DNA of 64,000 bases from Adiantum capillus-veneris (Eukaryota; Streptophyta; Polypodiopsida; Polypodiales; Pteridaceae): assembly GCA_014529385.2 (NCBI GenBank), contig CM043942.1, positions 32,985,969-33,049,968 on the forward strand. Direction: 5' to 3'. Below the pieces are notes generated by a model. It saw nothing but the letters and a program-made list of their open reading frames with translations, did no database searches and was not told the origin of the DNA. Every line of letters starts with the position of its first letter. Position 1 is the stretch's first letter. Below are positions 1 to 11,774 of the stretch, one piece after another. The position numbers were made by a program, and so were the translations under genes.

Positions 1-998
1 ATTTTCCCTATTTTTGACATTTTTCACTTATTATTTTAAAGTGACTTTTGTTGGAAAGTAGGTAGGGCAATTTTGCTAAGTTTGTATAAATAAAAACCTA
101 GCGCTAGCACTTCCTGGCAGAAGAGGCAGCAGGAGCACCTTGCTCAATAGGCAACTTCTCAGCAAGACCAACCCCCGCGACAACTCTGGCGTTTTCTCGC
201 ACCAGAAGGCCTAGCGTTTTTGCACCAGATCAGCCAGTGTTTTTGCACTTGCAGATTCCCAACGACAGTAGAACATCAGATCAGCCTAGCGTTTTGCATT
301 GCAAGACAACCGGCAACAGCAGAAGACAGAAATCAGCCCTAGCGTTTTTGCATCAGCAAAGCAACTCAACGTTTTGCAAATTCATCGTGACAGAACCTCA
401 GTTAGCATCAGCGTTTTCAGTCTTCAGCCCTTAGACACCGCAGATCAAGTCCCGAACCTCGCAGACCTCACCTTCCCGCAACAGTTCCTCGCCGCACGGT
501 GGGATCCATCGAAGTTTGCAGTTTCAGCCTGGAAAACGCAGATTTCAGCATCTGCGTTTTTAGCACGTCATCGTCGCATCGTCGCCATCGACATCGTCCC
601 CGACGTAGAGTCAGAATTCAGCAGACAAAGATTTGCAGATTTCAGCCCTTAGAGTTTTCAGATTTCAGCCCGTCTCGTCGTCGTCCTCATCGTCGTCGAC
701 ATCGTCGGCAAGTCCAAGCATTGTAGAGATTTGTGCAATCATAAGTAGACCACTCTCGCCATAGAGAGTGGGGCCTTCGCAGGAGGGTTTTACAACGTCT
801 CTGGGGTCGTATTCTCTTCTCTATCTCTCAGTCTCATGCACTTCCATTCACAGTGTCCATTCAGTTTGTTTGTGTCCATTGCACTCTCTCACTAAAGGAA
901 CGGAAGGCTCTCCCTTCCGTAAGTAAAAGGAACCCTTGAGCACAATTTGGAGCACTCATCTTGAGCAAAGTTCAACATTCATTCCACTGCACCTAACA
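1..998 (+). repeat. Family-A LTR, 5' part cut by window edge
   Basis: This stretch matches the 3' part of the complete LTR at 56687-58052; position 1 corresponds to about 56893. It shares the TTTTTCACTTATT start, the GCGCTAGCAC leader, repeated AGCGTTTT motifs (about 190-660), a TCG-rich tract (564-720) and the ending CATCTTGAGCAAAG...CACCTAACA. The LTR ends with CA at 998. No primer site follows, so this is a solo LTR or the 3' LTR of an element lying left of the window. Open frames inside it are low-complexity and are not taken as genes. Confidence 0.8.
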
Positions 999-1132
999 TA
1001 AGATCTCATCAATGTCGATTCGGAAGAGGGTTGGGGAGAATGGGCTTGGTGCTTATAACAGGGTCTAATAAGCCTCTCGAGAATCGTACTCTCCCCGTCA
1101 CTTGCTCATCTAAAGCATATATATATATATAT
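999..1132. other. Spacer between family-A LTR and element B
   Basis: There is no recognisable gene. A short AT dinucleotide run (about 1117-1132) abuts the start of the element B LTR and may be its insertion site. Confidence 0.5.
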
Positions 1133-2998
1133 TGGTGCAGCCAAGGTGTGTCGACCCCAGCAGAGGGCACATGCATAGATATGTATGCTGATGAAAGGTA
1201 CAAGGCAGAGTGCTAAGGCATATGTGAAGAGCTTGGACGGACAAGTGGCAATGGTGATGTACGCATAATGTGGTTTTTTATACCAGATGGGCTTCAGGGA
1301 GGGCCTGACAGGGTGACAAGTGAAGGAGGATCAAGGTGATGGGTTTTGGCTTGGATATGTAGAGCTACAGTGTGCAAGATATGATGGTTTGAAGGTGGAG
1401 GTGTTTGCAGATCTGAGACGGACAGGGCAGGTGGTGCCAGGTAGTCTGAGCCGGTTTCAACGGATAGAAGTGTAGTGCTTAAACTAAGGAGCCCGTCGTT
1501 CTTTTCAGATCGGCAATCTGAGTCCCAGATGCCAAGTTATTGCCAGTTCAAATTTCAAGGGGGGCCAGTTACGCGCCAGTTTGGTCGCCTCGGTCGATGT
1601 GCCATCTGAGATTTTCTGAGCTTCGCCAGGGTTTGTATACATTTTATGCAGTAAGTGAAGGCCATAGGAATTGTCGGAATGGCAAACAGAGTCCGGATCG
1701 ATCAGATGTCTCAATTTGAAGTTGCTGTCGATTATCGGAAGGATAGTACTAGATGAATTTTTGTCAATTCGGGGCACTCATTTCGAGGCCATCCAAAACT
1801 CAATAGACAGTGGAGTTTATGCGGCACGAAGTTGACGATAACGGGCTTTCGGTTGGTTTCGACGGGTCCGGGAGTGGATCACTGAGCAAAGGGTGGCAAA
1901 GCAATGAAGTTGGCATAAGAAGAGGATTTTTTTGAAAATTTTGGTGGTTTCTTAAGGCCTTGAGGGTCAATCTCTCTAGAGCTGCCACGTGTCATACAGA
2001 GGTCCCATATGCGGAAAATGTGGCCCGGCCGCTAGGGTATAAGGCCCAAAGGGACGCTAGCTCAAAGGCATCGAAGCGGGGGGCTCGTGGAGTTCCATGT
2101 TTAGTGGCTATGGCTGCCGACGGGTTGGCTCTGCGCACGCGGGCCTCAGGCCGTGCGCCGACGGCGTTGGCTGTAGCGGTTGGTGGTTGGGCTCGTTATC
2201 TTTGCGTGTGGCATTTGAGCAGGTGCTGACGTGGCCGTCTGGCATGGGAGGTTCACACGGGCCCTTGAAGGGCCGCATATTTTTATTGAAGGGGTGCCCA
2301 CGAAGCGGTTGTCACGCCGCCGTGACGACCCCGGGGGGCTTGAGAGAGAGTGGTCCCACGATACCTTGGGCTCTAGGCCACAGCAAAGAAAAGGGGCTCT
2401 CTTGGCAGTTTTTGGAGGGGAGTTCTCGGAGCTCAGAGAGGGGCCCAAGAGGGAGATTTTGGCAGAAGCTCAAGAGGAGCTCTCTCGAAGGTGGAAGTTG
2501 TGGCTTGCTTTTGGAGCCAATGAGGGCATTGACATCGGATTTCTTGCCACTCTCAATGAGGAGAGTTGCACGGAGGCGAAGCCGGAGATTGCCCAGGGTT
2601 TTTGTTGCTCGTCATGCTCGTGTCGACAGAGCCGGTTGTGGTCAAGGTTCAAGGTTGTTTGTAGATGGTCTTCTCATCATAATCGAAGCAAATCATACGA
2701 GATTTTGTTGCCCTTTCTTCCCCCTTTTCCCCCTTCTTCTCATTGCTCTGTTCCAATCATCTAGTGTCGATGTTTGAGATGCGTGTGCCTCCCCGGGCCT
2801 CTCTGTGTGTGTGAGAGAGAAAGAGAGAACGGTGTGTGTTGTGGCTCGGTCGTAAATAGGCAAAATTTGGTGTGGTGTGCTGTCAATTGTGTGAGCTTTG
2901 AAGGTACTCTAGAGGATGGGGTTGAAGTGATTATCTTGGGCTATAGAGGCGTTCCGGATGTGTTCCCCTTTCCCCCTATCCATCTTCTAGTGCCCCCA
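1133..2998 (+). repeat. Element B 5' LTR
   Basis: It begins TGGTGCAGCCAAGG and ends near CTAGTGCCCCCA. It is alignable along its whole length with 4998-6838. Sequence upstream of 1133 and 4998 is unrelated, which fixes the left boundary; the right boundary is less certain. Frames of up to about 220 codons within it recur only in part in the other copy and are treated as chance. Confidence 0.75.
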
Positions 2999-3089
2999 CT
3001 GAGGAGCATCTGATTGCTCCAATTTGAAGATGAAGTTGTGGTTTTGAAGCTGATGAAGTGCAGATTTTGAAGAGTAGGTACTGTAAAAG

Positions 3090-3569
3090 ATGGCTTGGAC
3101 GGGTTTTCCTACTTTCACTGGGGTGGAAGATGCGGAAACCTGGCTGTTTGTGTTGGAAAACAAGTTGACAAAAGAAAGAGGTGCGGTACGGATTTTTCCG
3201 TTGTTGGTTCATGGGAGTGCAAAACGGTGGTTCAATGGATTACCGACAGAGGAAAAGATGGATTGTGAAGCTTTGGAAAGGCCTTTTCGACGCCAGTATG
3301 TGCCAGCGGTCCAGATGCATGAGGTAAAGAGACAGATAGATAATCTAAAGCAAAGGCTGGACGAAGATTTTCAGGCGTTCATATGGGAATTTGAAGCCCT
3401 TTGGCGAGAGCTGATGGAGGTAACTGATACCCATAGTGTTGATTTTCCAAAATTGAGCAAGTTTTTCGATTGCCTGCATGAGGAGGTCAAGGATAAAGTG
3501 GAGATGGATGGGCCTGTGACATATGCCGAGGCGGTGGAATTGGCAAGGAACAGGGCCAAAAGATATTGA
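3090..3569 (+). CDS. Element B Gag-like protein (retrotransposon gag domain)
   Basis: This 159-codon frame starts with ATG 92 bp after the LTR. It reads like the core of a Ty3-type capsid domain. Early residues fit the FxGxxDAxxWLFxLE pattern (GVEDAETWLFVLE near residues 10-22), followed by a helix with W in KRWFNGL and a C-terminal segment with FDCLHEEVKDKV. Gag of this kind assembles the cytoplasmic particle that packages element RNA. It ends at TGA, and related gag sequence may continue in another frame to about 3835. No zinc knuckle follows, and the protein is shorter than a complete Ty3 Gag, so the gene is probably partly decayed. Confidence 0.7.
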   Translation: MAWTGFPTFTGVEDAETWLFVLENKLTKERGAVRIFPLLVHGSAKRWFNGLPTEEKMDCEALERPFRRQYVPAVQMHEVKRQIDNLKQRLDEDFQAFIWEFEALWRELMEVTDTHSVDFPKLSKFFDCLHEEVKDKVEMDGPVTYAEAVELARNRAKRY

Positions 3570-4997
3570 GGAAGCGGCAAGCCAGGCAGGGGTTGTCAAA
3601 TGTTGTGGTGCATAGGCCAATTGAAGCGGTGCGAGTCGAGCCGAAGATGGTGCAAACGAATGTGTCGGTGCAAGAAGGACAAAGGGTTTGGTGGCTGCAG
3701 AGAGATGGAATGATTCTTATGCCGCGGTACCAATTACGGCGACTCCAATTGTGCAAGAAGTGTCAGTCCAGATCAAGCAAGAGAAGTACTACCAAATCAA
3801 GGTATGGCTGTTCAGTCTCCTTTGAAGAATGGTAAAGATCAGAGGGTACGATTTGCAGATGAAGGCGAGGCAATAAAGCTGGAGGAGACTCCCGAACTTG
3901 AGACTGAGGATGAGTTGAGCCGAGCGAATGCAACTCTATGGATGCAAATACAAAGCTACGAAACAGAGTCAACCTAGTCCAAGTATGAAGAATTTGATCT
4001 TTTGCATGTCCATGGAGATACGATGGATATGTGTGGAGAGGACGGAAGTGCAAACAGGTATGTTCGATGAGGATCAAATGAAGGAGTCTATGCCCACCTA
4101 TGAGGATATGCAAGTAGAAGTGGTACAGGATTTTGCCCATAGGGATTAGGTAGCCTTGCCTACGGATGAGGACCAAGATGATGCACTGTGGGGAGAGTCT
4201 CTCTTTACTTTGGCAGAGCATGATGTAGCGGTAAAAGAGTGATCGAAGAACAGGCAGTTGAAGAGGACAGGCAGCTGGAGCAGATCAACCTTGAGGAGCC
4301 GGTGGTTGAAAAAAAAAGGGCTTGATGATGCTAGTATGGAGGGCATTGCTGGCAATGACGAGAGCATGGATTCGAAGGAGGTGGAGAGTCCAGTGCAGCA
4401 CGCATGTCATATGGCAGATGAAGGAGATTCCCTAGTTGTGTCTAAGTTGTCAAAAGAGGTATGCAATACATGGTTGAAACATATGCTTGTAAATGCAGCA
4501 GTACATTTCGTTATCCGCCAGGTACGGAGTTCCCTTGAGAGGAGCTCTGCTTTACATGGTTGGGAGGGAGGGTCATAAGTGTTGGTTGGTGCAGATGATG
4601 TGGTTGCAGAGCCAGATGTATTGGTTGGTTAGGTAATATGCTTGCAGGGCAAGATGTGTTGATGAAACAGGTAAATGTGCGAAGAGATGCTAGAGTGCTT
4701 TGGGCATATTGTGTGCATGAATGGCTGCGAACATGGGTGAAAGACTATTGGAAGGTGCTACAGATGGATGCAGGGAATCATTGCAAGGTTTTTGATCCAG
4801 GCGCAAGCTTTGTGATGCAAGGGCGGGGGGGGGGCAACCCACTTGAGGTTTCGTAGCTGCAAGCAGATATAGTGCCTTGTACATATGGTGGTGTTTTTTG
4901 GTTAGCTGATAGTGTTTGCCAGTTTTTGCAGTTCATATAAGAATAAAGCAGTTTTTTGGTTGAGCATTGAATGTTCAACAAGGGCGTTGGGCAATGA
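3570..4997 (+). other. Element B interior downstream of gag, decayed
   Basis: Only short frames in shifting registers are visible (about 3566-3835 and 4258-4578), rich in Glu, Lys and Ser. No RT, protease or integrase motif is seen on either strand. A run of ten G (4825-4834) lies in a purine-rich stretch but 160 bp from the 3' LTR, so it is not an obvious polypurine tract. Confidence 0.5.
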
Positions 4998-6838
4998 TGG
5001 TGCAGCCAAGGTGTGTCGACCCTAGTAGAGGGCACAGGCATGGATATGTATATTGGTGGAAAGTACAGGGCAGAGTGCTAAAGCAGACGTGAAGAGCCTG
5101 GGTAGACAAGTGGCAGTGGTGATGTATGCATAATGTGGTTTTTTAGACCAAATGGGCTTCAGGGAGAGCCTGACAGGGTGACAGGTGAAGGAGGTTCAAG
5201 GTGATGGGTTTTGGCCTGGATATGTAGAGCTTGAACTGCTGAAGAAGCAGGTCCAGACGGCTCATCAAACAGAGCTTCAGTGTGCAAGATATGATGCTTT
5301 GAAGGTGGAGGTGTTTGCAAATCTGAGACGGACAGGGCAAGTGGTGCCAGGTAGTCCGATCTGATTCCAGCGGATAGATGTGTAGTGCTTGAATTATTGA
5401 ACCTGTTGGTCTTTTCAGATCGGCAATTTAAGTCCCGGTTATTTCCAGTTCAAGTTTCATCAAGGGCCAGTTACATGCCAGTTTGGTTGCCTCAGTCAAT
5501 GTGCCATCTGAGATTTTTTGAGCTTTGCCAGGGTTTGTATGCATTCTATGCAACAAGTGAAGGCCATAAGAATTGACGACGTAGTCCGAATCGGTCAGAT
5601 ATCTCAGTTTGAAGTTGGCGTCAATTGCCGACAGGATTGTACCAGATGATTTTTTGTCGATTCAGGGCACTCGTTTCGAGGCCATCCAAAACTCAATGCA
5701 CATGGGGTTTATGCGGCACGAAGTTGACGATACGGGCTTTCGGTTGGTTTCAACAGGTCCGGGAGTGGATGACTTAGCAGAGAGTAGCAAAGCAATGAAG
5801 GTGGCATAAGAAGAGGATCTTTTTGAAAATTTTGGTGGTTCCAAGGCCTTGAGGGTCAATCTCTCTAGAGCCGCCACGTGTCATACAAAGGTCCCATATG
5901 CGGAAAACGTGGCCCGACCGCTGGGGTATAAGGCCCAAAGGGACGCTAGCTCAAAGGCATCGAAGAGGAGGGCTCGTGGAGTTCCACGTTTAGTGGCTAT
6001 GGTTGCCGATAGGTTGGCTCTACGCAGGCGGACCTAAGGCCGGGTGCGCCGGCGACGCTGGCTGTAGTGGGGTGGTTGGGCTCGTTACCGTTGCGGGTGG
6101 CGTTTGAGCAGGTGCTTACGTGGCCGTCTGACATGGGAGGTTCACACGGGCCCTTGAAGGACCGCATATTTTTATTGAAGGGGTGCCCACGAAGCGGTTG
6201 TCACGCCGCCATGACGACCCCGAGGGGCTTGAGAGAGCGTGGTCCCGCGGTACCTTGGGCTCTAGGCCACAGCTAAGAAAAGGGGCTCTCTTCGCAGTTT
6301 TTGGAGGGGAGTTCTCGGAGCTCAAAGAGGGGCCCAAGAGGGAGTTTTTGGCGAGAGCTCGAGAGGAGCTCTCTCAAAGGTAGGGCATCGACAACACATT
6401 TTCTTGCCGCTCTCAACGAGGAGAGTTGCACGGAGGCGAAGCCGGAGGTTGCCCAAGGTTTTTGTTGCTCGTCGTGCTCATGTCGACAAAGCCGGTTGTG
6501 GTCAAGGTTCATGGTTGTTTGTAGATGGTCTTCTCATCATAATCGAAGAAAATCTTACGAGATTTTGTTGCCGTTTCTTTCCCCTTCTTCTCTTTGCTCT
6601 GTTCCAATCATCTGGTGCCGATGTTTGAGATGTGTCTCCCCGGGCCTCTGTGTGTGTGTTGTGTGTGTGTTGTGGCACGGTCGTAAACAAGCAAAATTCG
6701 GTGTGGTGTGTTGTCAGTTGTGTGAGTTTTGAAGGTGAACTCTAGTGGATGGGGGTGCAGTGATTATCCTGGGCTATAGAGAGGCGTGTTGTTTGTGGGC
6801 CGGGTGTGTTTCCCTTTCCCCCTATCCATCTTCTAGTG
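4998..6838 (+). repeat. Element B 3' LTR
   Basis: This direct copy of 1133-2998 begins TGGTGCAGCCAAGG. Its last ~118 bp are followed, after four G, by their own reverse complement. Confidence 0.75.
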
Positions 6839-6958
6839 GGGGCACTAGAAGATGGATAGGGGGAAAGGGAACACACCTGGCACACAAACAATCTGCCTCT
6901 ATATAGCCCAAGATAATCACTGCCCCCAATCCACTAGAGTTCACCTTCAAAACTCACA
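6721..6958. repeat. Long inverted duplication of the element B LTR end
   Basis: Arm 6721-6838 and arm 6843-6958 are reverse complements with a few mismatches and indels, separated by GGGG. TGTGAGTTTTGAAGG at the left pairs with CCTTCAAAACTCACA at the right. The centre reads TTCTAGTG-GGGG-CACTAGAA. The right arm is a minus-strand copy of the LTR end and runs straight into copia coding sequence. Confidence 0.9.
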
Positions 6959-8110
6959 TTGCTACCTTTTTTGGGTGGCCGGTTTTTCACATGGATGTTG
7001 TTTCGGCATTTCTCAATGGTGATTTAGAGGAGGTGTATGTGGAGCAACCTCCAAGGTTCGAGGATCCACAATTCGCCGACAAAGGCTCTCTACGACCTAA
7101 AACAATCTCGAGCGTGGTACCAAAAGATAACTCTTTCTTCCTACAACACTCCTTTCGACGATCTTCAACAGACCCAAATTTATACATTTACCGTGAGGGA
7201 GGATTGGTGACACTTGTTATCCTCTATGTGGACGATCTTGTGATTACAGGTAGCCATGTTGAGCACATCTGCAGTACTAGACTAAGGAGTTTGAGATGAC
7301 AGGTCTTGGCTTGCTTCATCGTTTTCTTGAATTGGAGATATGGTAAACACAGGGGGACATCTTTCTCTCCCAAGAGCGTTCTATCCAAGAATTGTTGGAA
7401 GCATTTGGTATGACCGAGTGCAAACCTATCTCAACTCTTATGGATCCCAATTAGAAGTTATCACGGTTTGTTCTCCCACTTGTAGCAGATGCTATACAGT
7501 ATCGGAAACTGGTTGGTTCTCCCATTTGGGTAATCAACACCCGGTTTGATGTCAGTTTCCCAAAAACCCACCAAGTCACATTTGGAGCCTTCTCTTCAAA
7601 CTCTACGGTATTTCATTAGGCATACACTATGCGGCTGGAGGTACAAATTCCCAAATCATTCTACAAGGATGGAGTGATTCATATTGGGGTGGAGATCCAG
7701 ATGGATGACGGTCGACTACAAGTTACACCTTTTCTTTTGGATCAGGAAAAGTTTCATGGAGCACCAACAGCCTACAGTTGCCTTATTTTCCACAAAGGCA
7801 AAGTGCCGAGCTGTTTACACTACTACATGTGAGTCAGTGTGGATTCGAAGGTTACTATTAAAGATGGGATTTCCCCAGCAGACAACCATCATGTACTCAA
7901 ACGACCAGAGTTATATAGCCATTGCGAGAAACCCGGCGTTCCATGCCCGGACTAAGCATATAGAGATATAATACGATTTTGTTTGTGAGAAGACCAAGGA
8001 TGGCTTTATCCGACTAGAGTACATCCTAACTTTGGATAACCCTGCTCATATCTTCACCAAACCTCTTCCACACGCACATTATCCTCTCATGCCAACTCCC
8101 TTGGACTCAT
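6955..8110 (+). pseudogene. Copia element C1: RT-RNase H remnant
   Basis: Translated pieces match the second half of Ty1/copia Pol. A reverse transcriptase segment with MDVVSAFLNGDLEEVYVEQP and the YVDD catalytic box lies at 6955-7299. Broken middle parts follow (7340-7550). The end of RNase H lies at 7684-8100, with IARNPAFHARTKHIEI and the terminal NPAHIFTKPLPH motif in another frame. Several frameshifts and an internal deletion between RT motifs leave no complete enzyme. The 5' half (gag, protease, integrase) is missing and is replaced at 6958 by the inverted element B LTR end. Confidence 0.85.
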
Positions 8111-8121
8111 TTTCCATCCAG

Positions 8122-8338
8122 GAGCTGAGAGGGGGTGTTAAGAGTTCGAGTTTCCTGTCCGAAGGTAGCTCCACTATCTCCCATGAGCAGATTAGCAAGT
8201 GAGGGCCGTTTTGCGGTTGTGCCCGGCCGTACTTGAGGTAGACATACATGTTCACGGCAGTGCACTTCACGATGTTGCTCACCCGATAGGTTGGCATGGG
8301 ACGGGACCCCATTCCTAGGGTTTCCTTGGGTCAGAGTC
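8122..8338 (+). repeat. C1 polypurine tract and start of its 3' LTR (interrupted)
   Basis: GAGCTGAGAGGGGG immediately precedes TGTTAAGAGTTCGAG at about 8138, the expected polypurine tract plus TG start of a copia 3' LTR. The LTR is broken at 8338 by element D. The target duplication GAGTC (8334-8338) reappears at 27375-27379, where the LTR continues. Confidence 0.7.
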
Positions 8339-9268
8339 TGTTGAGCCAGCAGAGGATCACACCCACATTTTTGCTCACACTCATCATTTTTATAACCATT
8401 GATTGTTATAAATGTCTTTCCAACATTGATTTTGAATTGAGCCATTCATTAAGTAACGGGACTCAATTGGGTTTCCAGCTTGTAATCTCGAAGTAATTTC
8501 ACTTGCCGATGTAATTAGTTAGAGATGATCTCACCTCCAAGGCTGAGGTATATAAGCCAAAGTTTTGTAACCTAAAGAGGATTCAGTATTATTAATCAAA
8601 GTGAGTTTTTGAGCGCCGTGACTGTGTCTGAGAGAGAGTGAGAGAGAGAGACTTGCTACGCGAGCTACGGAGCCGCCATTGGAGAAGCGACACCGCCATT
8701 GTGTTAGCAACGGCGAGAGCTACGCACAGATACCAAGAGTGCGCGCTATCGGCTTTTATGTGTGGTAAGTTCCTACGAGCTTCAGTGTGAGTTTTCTTCC
8801 AACTCGTGTGTCGGAATAGAGCGTGCAACATATCTATAGAACCACAACGAGTAGAGCTACACATTAGTACCATCGGGGTCAAGTTTCGGTCACCTATATT
8901 TTTCGACCTGTCTTCATACGCGTTTACCGTACGGAGTGGTTATAGGTTAATTTTGCAGTTCAAGTCTTTAGGGTGTTGTTCTTACCTAGTGCATAGACTT
9001 CCCCTTGAGTTTCAGATCGATTCAATGATTCTAGATCCTGTTTCGTATAGCATTCGTTCGTAGTACGGATTTCAATCACTTGCGTATTTTAGAACTTAGA
9101 TTTGATTTCCTTAGTAATGATTGTCTTTAGAAGGTCGAGTAGGTGATTTGACACCCACCTAGTTGTTTCCATGCGCCTGCGGGTCAAGCTTCGTCCTCGT
9201 CTGACAAATTCTGTTGTTGGTTGAGTTCTCGCTATTTAGCTTCCGCTAGCGGCGTAACCGCCTTAACA
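8339..9268 (+). repeat. Element D 5' LTR
   Basis: It is 930 bp, TG...CA bounded, and matches 26445-27374 with about 11 single-base differences and no indel. It holds a TATA box at 8549-8556 and a GA-rich tract at 8627-8652. Confidence 0.95.
8549..8556 (+). promoter_or_regulatory. TATA box of element D LTR
   Basis: TATATAAG lies about 210 bp into the LTR and is followed by transcribed-leader-like sequence. The same box occurs at the equivalent place in the 3' LTR (about 26655). It is the likely core promoter for genomic RNA; the start site is not mapped. Confidence 0.6.
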
Positions 9269-9270
9269 TT

Positions 9271-9288
9271 TGGCGCCGCTGCCGGGGA
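9271..9288 (+). promoter_or_regulatory. Primer-binding site, tRNA-Asp type
   Basis: TGGCGCCGCTGCCGGGGA lies two bases after the LTR. It is complementary to the 3' end of plant tRNA-Asp, the usual primer of Athila/Tat retrotransposons, with one likely variant base. Confidence 0.85.
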
Positions 9289-10694
9289 CGAGAGCCCTAA
9301 GTAGGTGACCTTAGACTAATCCTACGAGGTGAGTCGTATAAACTACTTTGTATACTTTAGTTAGAAAAGATCTAGGAGTGGTGGACTCCGAAGATCTCGA
9401 GAGATACTAGGAAGTGGGGTATTCCTGGGTCTTCCGTGTTGACAGTATTTTTAGTTTAGCTTAGATTTGTTTGTTGTTTTGTTGGTGTTGAGTAGTTGTT
9501 GATAGAAGAAGAATTTGCTAGTCCGTGAGTGACAGTGGATATCTTTAAAGTCACAATTACCAAACCCATTTTATGATTAGGAATAGCTTAGGTAGGACTT
9601 CATTTGATCCTGATCTAGAGCTAATAATCATTGGAGTATTTGCTTGATATGGTTGATTGCATGCTAGATCACCAAACCGTCGAGTTAGTAGTGAAACTTG
9701 CAATAAACAAAAGTCAGAGAAATTTTCTGTGTATCTGGGAGTTGCTGAGCACTTGAGAAAGCTTTAGGAAGGATTCTGTGCCAAAAAACTAGAAATCTGC
9801 AACTTTAGACATCATACGCGTATGATGTCTAAATGACCAAACAGAGACCAAAACAGAAATTTTGACTTTACCAGAGTGTTCAAAAGGGGGGTTATACCCT
9901 AATTTCAACTTAAAACAAGAGCATTAACACTCAAAGAAACCCGAAAAGACAAGTCGGAGTCCAAGAAACGCAAAGAATAGAAAATTTTGGATTCAGATCT
10001 TGTTTTTACATTCAAACCTAACAAAAACACTTGAAACTCAATTATAAACATTGGAGAAGGCTTAAAACCAAGAATAGTCAAAATCTGGGACAAAAGACAT
10101 CATACGCGTATAATGTCTTTTGGCACATCCACTGCTTATTTTTGATATCTGACCTGACAAGATTGTTACAAGCACTGTTGGAAGCATAAATATCAAGTTT
10201 TGACCCAAATTGATGAAAACGACATCATACGCGTATAATGTCTTTGACCTAATTTTGGACATATTTTGATACTTTGCTAACACAGATCCATTGTAATAGC
10301 TGTCTAGAGGTTATATTTCAAGTTTCATCCCATTTGGATCACAATTGACCCAAAAAACAAGTCAAAAGCGGAAAATTGCCAAGAAAAGCCTAAATTAGCC
10401 ATAACTTGCTCAAACAGAGTTCAAACTGAATTTTGTGAGTGGAAAGAGCATAAGGGGGCTACTGAAAGTGAGCATAACCAAAATAGTCTAAATCTGTGAA
10501 AAAAGACATCATACGCGTATAATGTCTTTTTCAGCATAACTGCAACAAAATTCTCACTTGATGAAATAGAAGTTGTCCAACTGACAAGATTAAACAATTG
10601 ACCAAGTATAAATCAGTTTGGATCAATTCTGACCACAAAAACTTGGGAAAACAAATTGCCGAGACGGAAAAGTTAAAGTCCTTCAGGGGAATTG
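9289..10694 (+). other. Element D 5' leader (1.4 kb, non-coding)
   Basis: No frame of note lies between the primer site and gag. The stretch carries palindrome cluster 1 and diverged repeat units of about 284 and 125 bp. It would be the untranslated leader of genomic RNA. Confidence 0.75.
9807..10527. repeat. Palindrome cluster 1 (4 copies) upstream of gag
   Basis: Copies lie at 9807-9830, 10095-10118, 10220-10243 and 10504-10527. Each is AGACATCATACG followed by its reverse complement CGTATGATGTCT. The first is perfect and extends to 30 bp (9804-9833). Copies 2 to 4 carry one A-for-G change in the right half (ATAATG), and copy 3 also starts with C. Start-to-start spacings are 288, 125 and 284 bp. 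The last copy is 167 bp before the gag ATG. Confidence 0.97.
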
Positions 10695-11774
10695 ATGAAT
10701 TTGAGATCGGGCAGGAACCTCCAGAATAACCAACCAAAACAAGGGGAACCAACAAGTGTCATATCAACCGAGGGAAGTGTAAACCAAAGTTGGGTGCAAC
10801 CATTAGAGCCGATCTTTGAAGGAAGTGTCTCTGATACTTCTTCGGAGAGATCTTACGAGATTTTCACCGAACAATTGGAACACCTGAACCTGAACAACAA
10901 AAAAAATATGGCAGCAGGATCATCAAGCCCTTCCGCCACAATGAAGCTATTGTTCATAAAATACCAGTACGACAATGAGCAAGGTGCCAAGATCTACAAG
11001 GATGGAATGGACCGCTATTGTGTGAAAATAGAAGATAGACCTAGTGAGTTCAAGGACTTAGTGCCTGTGAGCTATAGCGGAGATAGATATCTAGATGACG
11101 AGGGTACCATGTACTTGGTAGTCCTAAACCCTAACATTGTGGACAAGTGGGAATTGATGGACACCAAAGCCAAAGTAGATGAAGAACTTGAGGAGAAAGC
11201 ACCAATAATGAACTTCCTTGATGCGAGGTTAAGAAGAGAGAATGAAACTACAAGGATCAACACTCATAACATCTATGTGGGGCTATACAAATATAATAAT
11301 GGGGAGCAAGATCTCTATTATAGATGTGAAGAACCCTACACCGGAGAGTTGACAGACCAAAAAAGACTTTATGTCTTTACCTACACAGAGGGATCGGAAG
11401 TGAAAATTGCCGCTTACGACAAGTATGGCAGGCAATACTCAACAATGGGCAAGAAAGAATTAGAAGGATATACATACTTTGGGGGACCACTACATCAGTA
11501 TTATGTTACTTCTAGCTCACAAAGACCAGCACCAACAAATGGAGGGCAAAACCCAATGACGACAGGAGGACAAAGAACTCAGGCTGCTGACTCTTTCAGT
11601 CAACCTCAGGGCTCGGACCAATGGGATCATTACATTCCAGAGAGTCAATGGATACGAATCGAGGTAGTGCAGTTCCAATCCCCACGTATACCACTCCAGG
11701 TCCAAGGTTCAAAGCGGAACCATCAAATTTACCTCCTAGTAGTAGATTCAGGGCAGGGGAACCGACAAGGGTAA
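10695..11774 (+). CDS. Element D Gag N-terminal frame
   Basis: This frame of about 359 codons opens with ATG at 10695 and MNLRSGRN, an N-terminus like that of OTA-lineage Gag proteins. The middle (residues ~90-270) is a compact Tyr/Glu-rich region I do not recognise. The last ~50 codons, after about 11620, are probably out of register, because the Gag core continues in the +2 frame from 11621. Whether the switch is a mutation or programmed cannot be told from one copy. Confidence 0.65.
   Translation: MNLRSGRNLQNNQPKQGEPTSVISTEGSVNQSWVQPLEPIFEGSVSDTSSERSYEIFTEQLEHLNLNNKKNMAAGSSSPSATMKLLFIKYQYDNEQGAKIYKDGMDRYCVKIEDRPSEFKDLVPVSYSGDRYLDDEGTMYLVVLNPNIVDKWELMDTKAKVDEELEEKAPIMNFLDARLRRENETTRINTHNIYVGLYKYNNGEQDLYYRCEEPYTGELTDQKRLYVFTYTEGSEVKIAAYDKYGRQYSTMGKKELEGYTYFGGPLHQYYVTSSSQRPAPTNGGQNPMTTGGQRTQAADSFSQPQGSDQWDHYIPESQWIRIEVVQFQSPRIPLQVQGSKRNHQIYLLVVDSGQGNRQG

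Larger units (their letters stand above)
1133..6838 (+). mobile_element. Element B: non-autonomous LTR retrotransposon carrying gag only
   Basis: Two long direct repeats (1133-2998 and 4998-6838) flank a ~2 kb interior. The interior holds one gag-like frame followed by low-quality sequence with no protease, reverse transcriptase or integrase. It would need enzymes supplied by another element, like LARD-type elements. The LTRs differ at many positions with small indels, for example an extra segment at 5230-5280, so the insertion is older than element D. No standard primer-binding site is visible after 2998. The right end is rearranged into an inverted duplication, so no target duplication can be checked. 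Confidence 0.75.

Noticed and set aside
2097-2777. 226-codon plus-strand frame as a host gene
   Set aside because: It lies wholly inside the element B LTR and is broken in the second LTR copy.
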